This document shows positions 44,277 to 53,500 of a stretch of DNA of 64,000 nt, in pieces. Source of the stretch: Rhizobium leucaenae USDA 9039. GTDB taxonomy: Bacteria; Pseudomonadota; Alphaproteobacteria; Rhizobiales; Rhizobiaceae. The stretch is from contig NZ_AUFB01000003.1 of NCBI RefSeq assembly GCF_000426285.1, forward strand, positions 1 to 64,000, read 5' to 3'. Within the stretch, counting starts at the first letter, position 1, and each line of letters begins with the position of its first letter. Below the pieces are notes generated by a model. The model was not told the origin of the DNA. It saw nothing but the letters and a program-made list of their open reading frames with translations, and did no database searches. A program made the translations under genes and the position numbers.

Positions 44277-45359
44277 ATGACGGAACTCGATACTCTTGAA
44301 ACCCAACTCATGGCCGACGTGGCCGCTGCCACGGACGAGCAGGCGATCGAAGCCGTCAGGGTGTCCGCTCTCGGCAAGAAGGGCTCGGTTTCGGAACTGT
44401 TGAAGACGCTGGGCTCAATGTCGCCGGAAGAGCGGCAGACGCGCGGTGCGGCGATCAATGCGCTGAAGAATTCGGTAACCGACGCCATCAACGCCCGCAA
44501 GGGTGCCCTGCGCGATGCCGCGATCGAGGCCAAGCTCAAGGCGGAGACGCTGGACGTCAGCCTGCCGGTGCGCTCCTCACCGGCCGAACGCGGCCGCATC
44601 CATCCGATCAGCCAGATCGTCGACGAGATCACCGCCATCTTCGGCGACATGGGCTTCTCGATTGCCGAAGGTCCTGATGTCGAGACCGATTACTATAACT
44701 TTACGGCGCTGAACTTCCCCGAAGGGCACCCGGCCCGCGAGATGCACGACACCTTCTTCTTCCAGCCGGACGAAAAGGGTGAGCGCAAGGTGCTGCGCAC
44801 GCACACCTCGCCGGTGCAGATCCGCACCATGGAAGCCTCGAGCCCGCCGATCCGTATCATCATTCCCGGCAAGACCTATCGTCAGGACAGCGACGCGACG
44901 CATTCGCCAATGTTCCACCAGGTCGAAGGCCTTGTCATCGACAGGACGGCGAATGTCGCCAATATCCGCTGGGTGCTGGAAGAGTTCTGCAAGACCTTCT
45001 TCGAAGTCGACAATGTGACGATGCGTTTCCGCCCATCCTTCTTCCCGTTCACGGAACCGTCCTTCGAGGTCGATATCCAGTGCGACCGCTCCGGTCCGAT
45101 CGTCAAGTTCGGCGAGGGCACCGACTGGATGGAAATCCTCGGCTGCGGCATGGTGCATCCGAACGTGCTGCGCTACGGCGGCCTCGATCCCGACGAATAT
45201 CAGGGCTTTGCCTGGGGCATGGGCCTCGACCGCATCGCCATGCTGAAATACGGCATGCCCGACCTGCGCGACTTCTTCAACGCCGATGTCCGCTGGATGA
45301 ACCACTATGGCTTCCGCCCACTCGACATGCCGACGCTGTTCGGCGGTTTGAGCGTGTAA
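44277..45359 (+). CDS. pheS: Phenylalanine-tRNA ligase, alpha subunit
   Basis: 360 residues. N-terminal tRNA-binding coiled coil (about 1-90), then class II core: motif 1 region [19 protein letters not shown], motif 2 [10 protein letters not shown] and motif 3 [22 protein letters not shown] precedes the ATG at 44277; the frame is open to 44211 without support. Together with PheT it charges tRNA-Phe as an alpha2-beta2 enzyme. Confidence 0.98.
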   Translation: MTELDTLETQLMADVAAATDEQAIEAVRVSALGKKGSVSELLKTLGSMSPEERQTRGAAINALKNSVTDAINARKGALRDAAIEAKLKAETLDVSLPVRSSPAERGRIHPISQIVDEITAIFGDMGFSIAEGPDVETDYYNFTALNFPEGHPAREMHDTFFFQPDEKGERKVLRTHTSPVQIRTMEASSPPIRIIIPGKTYRQDSDATHSPMFHQVEGLVIDRTANVANIRWVLEEFCKTFFEVDNVTMRFRPSFFPFTEPSFEVDIQCDRSGPIVKFGEGTDWMEILGCGMVHPNVLRYGGLDPDEYQGFAWGMGLDRIAMLKYGMPDLRDFFNADVRWMNHYGFRPLDMPTLFGGLSV

Positions 45360-45375
45360 GGAAGGGATAAAGCAC

Positions 45376-47799
45376 ATGAAATTCACACTCTCCTGGCTGA
45401 AAGAGCATCTGGATACCGACGCCACGCTCGACGATATCTGCGCTCGCCTGACGATGATCGGGCTAGAGGTCGAAGACGTCGACGATAAGGCGGCGTTCAA
45501 GCCCTTCGTCATCGCCAAGGTGCTGTCGGCCGAAAAGCACCCGCAGGCCGACCGGCTGAAGGTGCTGCTGGTCGACAACGGCTCCGGCAAGCCGGTCCAG
45601 GTCGTTTGCGGCGCACCGAACGCGCGCGCTGGCCTCGTCGGCGCCTTCGCAGCTCCCGGCACCTATGTTCCCGGCATCGACGTGACGCTTACGGTCGGCA
45701 ATATCCGCGGCGTCGAAAGCCACGGCATGATGTGCTCGGAAAAGGAGCTGGAAATCTCCGACAGCCATGACGGCATCATCGATCTGCCTGAAGATGCGCC
45801 CGTCGGTACCAGCTTTGCCGCCTATGCCGGCCTCGACGATCCGATGATCGAGATCAACCTGACACCGAACCGCCCGGACTGCACCGGTGTTTACGGCATC
45901 GCCCGTGACCTCGCCGCTTCCGGCCTCGGCACGCTGAAGCCGCGTCTGACGCCAACCTTCGTCGTCGATGGCGATACGCCGACCGAGCTGAAGATCGAAC
46001 TGGACGATACGCGTCTCTGCCCCGGTTTTGCTCTGCGCCTGGTGCGCGGCGTCAAGAACGGCCCGAGCCCGAAATGGATGCAACAGCGGCTGCTCGCCAT
46101 CGGCCTCCGCCCGATCAGCGCACTGGTCGACATCACCAACTACATGACCTTCGATCAGGGACGGCCGATGCACGTCTTCGACGCCGCCAAGGTCAAGGGC
46201 AATCTGGTTGTGCGCCGCGCCAAGGAAGGCGAAACGGTGCTGGCGCTTGACGAGCGCGAATACAAGCTCAACCCCAACAATGTCGTCATCTCCGATGATA
46301 ACGGCGTCGAGTCGATCGGCGGCATCATGGGCGGCGAGCATTCCGGCTGTGATGAGAACACGGTCGACGTGCTGATCGAATCGGCGCTTTGGGATCCGAT
46401 GAACATCGCCAAGACCGGCCGCAGCCTCGGCATCATCTCCGATGCCCGTTATCGTTTCGAGCGCGGCGTCGATCCGGAATACATGGCTCCCGGCCTCGAG
46501 CGCACGACCGAGCTGGTGCTCGCCTGCTGCGGCGGTACCGCCGCGAAGGCGAGGGTCGAAGGCTATAAGGGTTATGACGCCAAGATCGTCGATTTCCCCT
46601 TCTCCGAGGTCAAGCGTCTGACCGGTCTCGACGTCTCCATGGAAGAGGGCAGGTCGATCCTGACGAAACTCGGCTTCTCGGTCTCCGGCTCCGGCGAGCG
46701 GGTTTCGGTTGCCGTGCCCTCATGGCGGCCGGATGTCGATGGCAAGGCCGACCTCGTGGAAGAGATCATGCGCATCCACGGCGTCGACAATATCAAGCCG
46801 GCGCCGCTTGCAAGCCACAATGCCGTAAACGGCAAGATCCTGACGACGCTGCAGATCCGCACCCGCACCGCCAAGCGCGCGCTTGCATCGCGCGGCATGC
46901 TGGAAGCCGTGACCTGGTCGTTCATCTCGGAAGACCAGGCCAAGCTTTTCGGCGGCGGTTCCAACGCGCTGAAGCTTGCCAATCCGATCGCCGCCGACAT
47001 GTCCGACATGCGTCCGTCGTTGCTGCCGGGCCTGCTGTCTGCCGCGCAGCGCAATGCCGACAAGGGCTATGGCGATGTCGCGATCTTCGAAGTTTCCGGC
47101 ACCTATGAAAACGACAGGCCGGAAGGCCAGCGGCGCGTCGCCGGCGGCATCCGCCGCGGCACCGCCTCGCTCACCGGCGCCGGCCGCATGTGGTCGAATG
47201 CCGCCAAGGGCGGCGGCAAGCCGGTCGATGTTTTCGATGCTAAGGCGGACGCGCTGGCGGTGATCGAAGCCTGCGGCCTGCCGATGGGCAATATTCAGAT
47301 CGAACAGGGTGGCCCCGCCTGGTATCATCCGGGCCGTTCCGGCACGATCAAGATGGGTCCGAAAGTCGTGCTCGGCTATTTCGGCGAATTCCATCCGAAG
47401 ACGCTGGAGGCGCTCGATGTCACCGGCGCGCTCGCCGGCTTCGAGGTCTATATCGACGCCATGCCCGAGCCGAAGAAGAAGACGACGCGCACCAAGCCGG
47501 CCTTGGAGCTTTCGTCTTTCCAGGCGGTCAAGCGCGACTACGCCTTCGTGGTTGACAAGACCGTGGAAGCCGGCGCCATCATCCGCGCCGCCACCGGTGC
47601 TGACCGCAAGCTGATCACCGCCGTCAATGTCTTCGATATTTTCGAGGGCGCGTCGCTCGGTGAAGGCAAGAAGTCGATCGCCATCGAAGTGCAGATCCAG
47701 CCGGCCGAGCGCACGCTGACCGACGAGGATTTCGAAGCGCTGACCCAGAAGATCGTCGCCAATGTGACGAAGTCGACGGGTGGGGTTTTGCGGGGGTGA
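45376..47799 (+). CDS. pheT: Phenylalanine-tRNA ligase, beta subunit
   Basis: 807 residues, full length. An EMAPII-like tRNA-binding domain (about 39-150, [15 protein letters not shown]), a B3/B4 editing domain (about 215-395, [19 protein letters not shown]), a B5 domain (about 405-475), a class II-like core and a C-terminal FDX-ACB anticodon domain (about 715-807, [15 protein letters not shown]). Sixteen bases separate it from pheS. It presents the editing site that removes tyrosine from tRNA-Phe. Confidence 0.98.
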   Translation: MKFTLSWLKEHLDTDATLDDICARLTMIGLEVEDVDDKAAFKPFVIAKVLSAEKHPQADRLKVLLVDNGSGKPVQVVCGAPNARAGLVGAFAAPGTYVPGIDVTLTVGNIRGVESHGMMCSEKELEISDSHDGIIDLPEDAPVGTSFAAYAGLDDPMIEINLTPNRPDCTGVYGIARDLAASGLGTLKPRLTPTFVVDGDTPTELKIELDDTRLCPGFALRLVRGVKNGPSPKWMQQRLLAIGLRPISALVDITNYMTFDQGRPMHVFDAAKVKGNLVVRRAKEGETVLALDEREYKLNPNNVVISDDNGVESIGGIMGGEHSGCDENTVDVLIESALWDPMNIAKTGRSLGIISDARYRFERGVDPEYMAPGLERTTELVLACCGGTAAKARVEGYKGYDAKIVDFPFSEVKRLTGLDVSMEEGRSILTKLGFSVSGSGERVSVAVPSWRPDVDGKADLVEEIMRIHGVDNIKPAPLASHNAVNGKILTTLQIRTRTAKRALASRGMLEAVTWSFISEDQAKLFGGGSNALKLANPIAADMSDMRPSLLPGLLSAAQRNADKGYGDVAIFEVSGTYENDRPEGQRRVAGGIRRGTASLTGAGRMWSNAAKGGGKPVDVFDAKADALAVIEACGLPMGNIQIEQGGPAWYHPGRSGTIKMGPKVVLGYFGEFHPKTLEALDVTGALAGFEVYIDAMPEPKKKTTRTKPALELSSFQAVKRDYAFVVDKTVEAGAIIRAATGADRKLITAVNVFDIFEGASLGEGKKSIAIEVQIQPAERTLTDEDFEALTQKIVANVTKSTGGVLRG

Positions 47800-47806
47800 C
47801 AAGGCT

Positions 47807-47967
47807 CCCCTTCTCCCTTCGGGGAGAAGGTGCCCGAAGGGCGGATGAGGGGGCGAGGAGCAAAGCGACGAGTGCCTTGAGCGACAAGCGAAAGGCAATA
47901 TCCTTACGGTGCAACGCCCCCTCAACCCGCGCGTGCCGCGCGTTCCTTCTCCCCGCCGGGGCGAAGG
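47807..47967. repeat. Rhizobial mosaic palindromic repeat (RIME-like), paired copy 2
   Basis: Unit one (47807-47852) is nearly the reverse complement of the repeat at 15138-15182: CCCCTTCTCCC-TTCGGGGAGAAGG then GGCGGATGAGGGG. A 70-bp spacer leads to a second, more divergent unit (about 47924-47967) with CCCCCTCAACCCG and CCTTCTCCCCGCCGGGG. The whole sits between the converging pheT and NTF2-like genes. Confidence 0.75.
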
Positions 47968-47975
47968 TTTAAGAT

Positions 47976-48335
47976 CTACCGATGCAAATGATAGACCTTA
48001 TTGACGATGGTCCATCGTCCGTCGATCTTCAGCAATGACAGGTAGTCGGAAAAGCGCATGCCGGCGAATTCGTCGACGACTTTGACGCTTGCGGCGTCGC
48101 CCTCGATATCGATCAGCTCGATTTCCATCAGTGGCACCGTGTCAGGTGGCGCGCTGCCTTCCTCGACGATCGCTGTGATGAATTCGTCGCGTGTCATCCA
48201 CTCCACCGCGCCCTGATAATTGCCTATGATTGCGACCCGTGGATGCAGCGCTTTGCGCAAGGCGGGTTCGTTCGCGAATGCCATGCCATCGACATAGAGG
48301 TGAACAACTGCGCGGATTGCTTGCTCTTCCGACAT
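47976..48335 (-). CDS. NTF2-like protein (putative lumazine-binding/SnoaL type)
   Basis: 119 residues. The NTF2 cone is seen in AIRAVVHLYVDGMAFANEPA, FHPRVAIIGN-like HPRVAIIGNYQG and the closing SDYLSLLKIDGRWTIVNKVY. GAGGAA lies seven bases before the ATG at 48335; the frame is open to 48383. Such proteins are often single-domain enzymes or binding subunits with no known job. No clear partner gene nearby. Confidence 0.8.
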   Translation of the reverse strand: MSEEQAIRAVVHLYVDGMAFANEPALRKALHPRVAIIGNYQGAVEWMTRDEFITAIVEEGSAPPDTVPLMEIELIDIEGDAASVKVVDEFAGMRFSDYLSLLKIDGRWTIVNKVYHLHR

Positions 48336-48426
48336 CTTGCCGTTCCTCGTTTGAGTGCCTGTTAATATAGCATGAACGTTCAAGCAGACAAAAACGCCGA
48401 GGTGATCGCGATGTTTTTATCGGGCT

Positions 48427-50514
48427 CTATTCCACGAAAATCCCGACGCTGGCTGCCCGGCCGGCGGCGTCGATGACGGTCAGCGTCGAATAGCCGGCGC
48501 CATCCGGAATCCATTGGTTGGTGCGGCGGCGGGAGAGGTCTGGCAGCGGCTTGCCATTGGCGAGCCAGCGGAAGGGCGCGCGGCCGCCCTGCAGCTTCAG
48601 CGCCAACGGCATTAGCGGGCTGGCGCCGCTGCTTGCGCCGAGGTCGACGCGTGCACCCTCCGGCGGATAAACGATCTGTGGCGCCGGCTCGCGGGTCGAA
48701 GCCGACAGCAGGCCGGCGGCGGTCACCGAAAAGCGCCGCTGGCTGATCGGCAGTTCGGTGGCGGAAATGCGCACCGCGCCCATGGGAGGCGGCGGAAACG
48801 GCGAGATGGCGACGCCGGACTTGGCAAATCCTTCGAACAGGATGGGCGCGGCTGAGACATAACCCGCCAATCCCGGCACTGCCCCATTGTCCGGCCGGCC
48901 GACCCAGACGCCGACCACATGCTCGCCGTCATAGCCGACGGACCAGGCATCGCGGTTGCCGTAGCTGGTGCCGGTCTTGTAGGCGATGCCGAGCTGCTTG
49001 CTGCCGGCCGGCGCGATGATGTCGGAGAGAATGTCGGTGATGTTCCAGGCTGCCACCGGTTCCATCAGCGGCTCGCCTTCGATCGGTCCCGGCTGATCCT
49101 GGATGCCGTCGCCGATCCGCATCGGCTTGCCGCGATTGGCCAGCCCGGCGTAGAGCTGCACGAGATCCTTGAGCGTGATGCCGACGCCGCCAAGACCGAT
49201 GGCAAGGCCGGGCGCTTCATTGGGCGGCAGTACCGGCTTCACCTCGGCGCGACGGAAGCGCACGAGCAGACGAGTCGGTCCGACGGCATCGAGCAGGCGT
49301 ACGGCCGGCACATTGAGCGACAGTTGCAGCGCCTCGCGCACGCTGACATCGCCCTGGTAGGTCATGTCGAAGTTGTGAGGGCGATAGCCGTAGAAATCGG
49401 CGGGACGGTCTTCGATGATGGTTTCCTGGGCGACATATCCCTCCTCGAAGGCAAGGCCGTAGATGAAGGGCTTCAACGTCGAGCCGGGCGAGCGCAGGAC
49501 GCGGGTCATGTCGATCCAGCCGGAGCGGCTGGAGTCGAAGTAATTGGCCGAACCGACTTCGCCGACGATCTCGCCCGTATGCGCATCCGCCATCACCATG
49601 GCGACAGAGACCTTCGGTCCCAGCCGCTTCGACGCTTCATCGGCGACGGTTTCCAGGCCCTGCTGAATATTCCGGCGCAGCGTCGTGCGGTGTTGGATGA
49701 CGCTGGGCTGCTTGCGCAGCGCGGCTTCTGCGAGATGCGCGGCATAGGCCGGCAATTGCCGCCGCTTGGCCGGAACCGGAACGAGCGCTGCCCGCTCCGC
49801 CTCGCCATCGCCGACGGCGGCTGAAACGGCGGCACGGTCGAGCACGCGGCGGCGTGCCGCCTCGGCGCTTGCGAGATTGCGGTCGGGCCGGCGCTTTTCC
49901 GGCAGTTGCGGCAGGGCGACGAGCAAGGCCGCTTGCGCGACCGTCAGATGCCGCGGCTCCTTGCCGAAATAGGCGAGGCTTGCGGCACGCACGCCCTCCA
50001 GATTGCCGCCATAGGGCGCATGGGTCAGGTAGAGATCGAGAATCTGTTCCTTGCTCAGCCGCCGCTCGATCTGGATGGCGCGGACGATCTGCAGCAGCTT
50101 CGCCGTCACCGACCGTTCGCTACGCGGCTCGATCAGCCGCGCGACTTGCATCGACAGTGTCGAGCCGCCGGAGACGATGCGGCCATGGCTGGCGAGCTGC
50201 AGAAAGGCACGGCCGAGCGCTACCGGGTCGACGCCGTGATGGTCGTAGAAGCGCCGGTCTTCATAGGCGACCAGCATGCGCAGGAATTGCGGATCGACAT
50301 CGGCAACATCGGTTTTCAGCCGCCAGCGCCCCTCAGGCGTGGCGAAGGCGCGGAGCAGCTCACCATTGGCATCCAGCACTTCAGGCGAAACGATGCCGGC
50401 CTTATCGAGCGGCGGCGGAAAGGCGCGATCGGCGGCCGCGAGGCCAAACGTAAGCGCCGCCACCGAGAGGGCGCTCACCCCGACACCGATCGCAATTTTC
50501 CACCGCGTCTTCAT
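48427..50514 (-). CDS. pbpC: Penicillin-binding protein 1C
   Basis: 695 residues. One signal-anchor helix (about 8-28), a GT51 peptidoglycan glycosyltransferase domain with E85 in AYEDRRFYDHHGVDP and GGSTLSMQVARLI, a transpeptidase domain with S345-T-L-K348, S399-L-N401 and K-T-G-T-S (513-517), and the PBP1C-type C-terminal domain (about 600-690). It builds or repairs peptidoglycan in the periplasm. It lies nine bases downstream of the alpha-2-macroglobulin gene, a pairing common in proteobacteria and taken as a periplasmic repair and anti-protease unit. Confidence 0.95.
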   Translation of the reverse strand: MKTRWKIAIGVGVSALSVAALTFGLAAADRAFPPPLDKAGIVSPEVLDANGELLRAFATPEGRWRLKTDVADVDPQFLRMLVAYEDRRFYDHHGVDPVALGRAFLQLASHGRIVSGGSTLSMQVARLIEPRSERSVTAKLLQIVRAIQIERRLSKEQILDLYLTHAPYGGNLEGVRAASLAYFGKEPRHLTVAQAALLVALPQLPEKRRPDRNLASAEAARRRVLDRAAVSAAVGDGEAERAALVPVPAKRRQLPAYAAHLAEAALRKQPSVIQHRTTLRRNIQQGLETVADEASKRLGPKVSVAMVMADAHTGEIVGEVGSANYFDSSRSGWIDMTRVLRSPGSTLKPFIYGLAFEEGYVAQETIIEDRPADFYGYRPHNFDMTYQGDVSVREALQLSLNVPAVRLLDAVGPTRLLVRFRRAEVKPVLPPNEAPGLAIGLGGVGITLKDLVQLYAGLANRGKPMRIGDGIQDQPGPIEGEPLMEPVAAWNITDILSDIIAPAGSKQLGIAYKTGTSYGNRDAWSVGYDGEHVVGVWVGRPDNGAVPGLAGYVSAAPILFEGFAKSGVAISPFPPPPMGAVRISATELPISQRRFSVTAAGLLSASTREPAPQIVYPPEGARVDLGASSGASPLMPLALKLQGGRAPFRWLANGKPLPDLSRRRTNQWIPDGAGYSTLTVIDAAGRAASVGIFVE

Positions 50515-50523
50515 TGCCTGTTC

Positions 50524-53500
50524 TTACTGCTGTGCTGCCAGCACCTCCATGCGGCCCATCGCCGTGCGGGCCGAGAATTGCGGACGGTACATGTCCTCGA
50601 CGCTCGCGGCCGGATGATCGTAGGTGCCGGGGGTAACGGCGCGCACCACATAGGCGAAGCTGAGATCGCGGTCAGACGATTGGTCGAAGGCGGCGACGAA
50701 GCGATCATTGCGGAACTCGACGTGGGCCGGCTGCACATCGCTCAGCCAGTCGAAGTTCGAAAGCTGCGCGCTGTTGACGATGCTCGGATTGTCGATCTCG
50801 AAACCGGCCGGCAAGAGGTCGGTGACGAGAACGCGCGACGGCCAGTCGTTGGTTTCCGTGATATGCAGCACCACGACGTAGCGATCGTTCTGCTGTGCCT
50901 GGGTGACATTCGCCTCCTCGCCGTCGAGCGTGTAGTATTTGCGCTCGATGGTGAAGCCATTGCCGCCGGCCGGCAGCGGCGTTACCGGCGCCGCGACGGT
51001 GGTCACGGAGGCTGACAGCGGCTGGCGGGTGGTGTTGGTGACGGTCAGCGGATGGCCCATCAGGGCGTCACCGGTCATCTGAGCCATGTAAGCGCCGCTA
51101 TGGGCAGCGCCGTTGACATCGAGCGTCAGGCCGTCATCGCCGTTCTGCAGGGCGCGGGCAGCAAGCAGCATCCAGGTCTGTTCCTGGGTGCTGGTATAGG
51201 TCTTGGTCTGCCATTCCTTGGCAACGACACCAGCCAGGTCCGGAATGATCGGCGGCACCGGCCGGCTTTCCGCGGCAAGTGCCAGCACGGCCGCGCCGTC
51301 GCGCAGCGACGAACCGTAGTCGGAGCGGGCGAAGCTGACCTTCGTCACCGCTGCCTGTTGCGACATCTGCAGCGCATCGACGAAGATATTGCGCGAGCGC
51401 TGCGCATCGCCGTAAAGCGCCAGCGCCGCCGCCAGATGCGCCTTTGAGAGCGGCGTCGGGAAGTCGTTCAGCATGGTGTCGGCGTAGTAGCGCAGATCGC
51501 TGATCGAAGCCTTTTTGTTGCGGGCGAGCACGTAGAGCGCATAGGCGATCTCGTTGCCCTGGTCCTTGACGTTGGTGTTGATGCTCAGCGAATTCTGCAG
51601 GTTCTCCAATGCCTGCACCATGGCCTGATCCGGCACCGTGTATTTCTGCTCGCGGGCGCGGGTCAGGAAGTCGGTGACATAGGCATCGAGCCAGAGATCG
51701 CCGGAACCCGGAGCCCAGAGGCCGAAGCTGCCGGTCGACGACTGATAGGACATTTCGCGATAGATCGCGTCCTGAATGCGCTTATGGATTTCAGCGTCGT
51801 CGGCAAGACCGTTCTTGATCGCCAGCTCGCTGAAGTAGAGCAGCGGCAGCGAGCTGCTGGCTGTCTGCTCGGCGCAGCCATAGGGATAGTGGCTGAGGCT
51901 CATCAGCAAAGCCGGCACATCGAACGCGCTGGATCGGCTGACGTTGACGCTGACGGAAGCGCCCGGCAGCACGCTGTCGGCGAGCAGGTCGGCATTGACC
52001 GTCAGGCTCTTGCCGGGTGCGAGCGTGATCAGCCGCCGTTCGGTCACCGGCAATTGCGCCGGCCGGACCGGTATGTCGACCGATTGGTCGAGCGACAGTC
52101 CAGAAGCATTGGACAGGTTGATCGCAACCGTGCCGGCACCCGGTTGTCCACCGGTTAGCGGCAGGGTGATGTCGTATTTGCCACCCTGTTTCAGATTGAT
52201 CGTCTGCTGCGCGGCGCTGGCATCGACGGTGACGGCCGAGTTGCCGGTCACCGCCAGCCTGTACTCCCCGGCAGGCGCGTCAGTATTGGCGATATCGAGC
52301 CGGAGATTGGCCTTATCCCCCGGAGCGAGGAATTTCGGCAGGCTGGCAGTGACGACGACCGGGTCGCGGATGATGACATCTTGCGTCGCATGGCCGATCC
52401 CTGCCTTTGACCAGGCAACTGCCATCAGGCGCGCAGTGCCGTTGAACTGCGGAATGTCGAAGCTGACATTGGCCTTGCCGCTCGCATCGAGCTTGATCGG
52501 ACCGGAGAAGAAGGCAATCAGCTTTTCCGTCGGCGGGCTCGCCTGCAGGGCCGCCTGTCCGCCATCGCCGCCGGTGCGCAGCCGCCCGGTGGCACCGAGC
52601 GAACCGTCGATCAGGCGGCCGTAGAGGTCGCGGATTTCGAGGCCGAGCTGGCGCTGGCCGTAATACCAGTCGTCCGGAGCCGGCGGTTGGTAGCGCGTCA
52701 GGTTGAGAATGCCGACATCGACGGCAGCGACCGTCACATAGGCATCCTCGTTGGCGCCTGCGCCCGTCACCTGAACGCCGATATTCAGCGGTTGGCGCGG
52801 CAGGGTCTTCTGCGGCGCATCGAGCTTGACCTGCAGCTTGCGTTCGCCGGGATCGACGGTCGCCCATTTGATGCCGATTGCGCGCATCGGCATGCGGCTT
52901 TCCTGCGCGTCGCCGGGGCGGAAGAGGGTGGCGGTCACATAGGTGCCCGCACCCCAATCGGCGGTGACGGGGATGTCGACTTCCCCGCCGGTGGCGCCGA
53001 TGTCGGCATTGGTCACCGAGATCAGCGTTTCGGAGCCGGCCGTCACCATCAACTGGCCGGCATACCGGGACGTAACCTTAAGTTTGGCCGTATCGCCGAC
53101 ATGGTAGCTGTCCTTGTCGAGCGCGATTTCCAGTGCGTCCGGCGTTTGCGTCGAGGTGGAGGCGACATACCAGCCGGCGTCGAATTCGACGCTGGATTGC
53201 GGACCGTTCGTATCGGCGGTCTCCACCTCCAGCCGGTAGCGGCCCCAGGTGACCGGCACGGAGATTTCCGCGCCATCCGTCGTGGCGTTGACCGTTCCGG
53301 TCGCGACTTGCTTCGTCGAGGCGACGGCTTCGTATTTCCAGCTACTGCCGTCGCGATACCATTGGTAGTCGCGCTCGACGGCGAGCAGCTTCCAGGTGAG
53401 GCCCTGCATCGCCTGCTTCTGACCGTTCTGGTCGACGGCGATGACGTGGAAATTGCCGATCGAATTTTCGCCGAGATCGCCGTCGAATTCCGGCTTGATG

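Noticed and set aside
46720..47925. 401-codon minus-strand frame opposite pheT
   Set aside because: Antisense of pheT and running into the mosaic repeat; no protein features.
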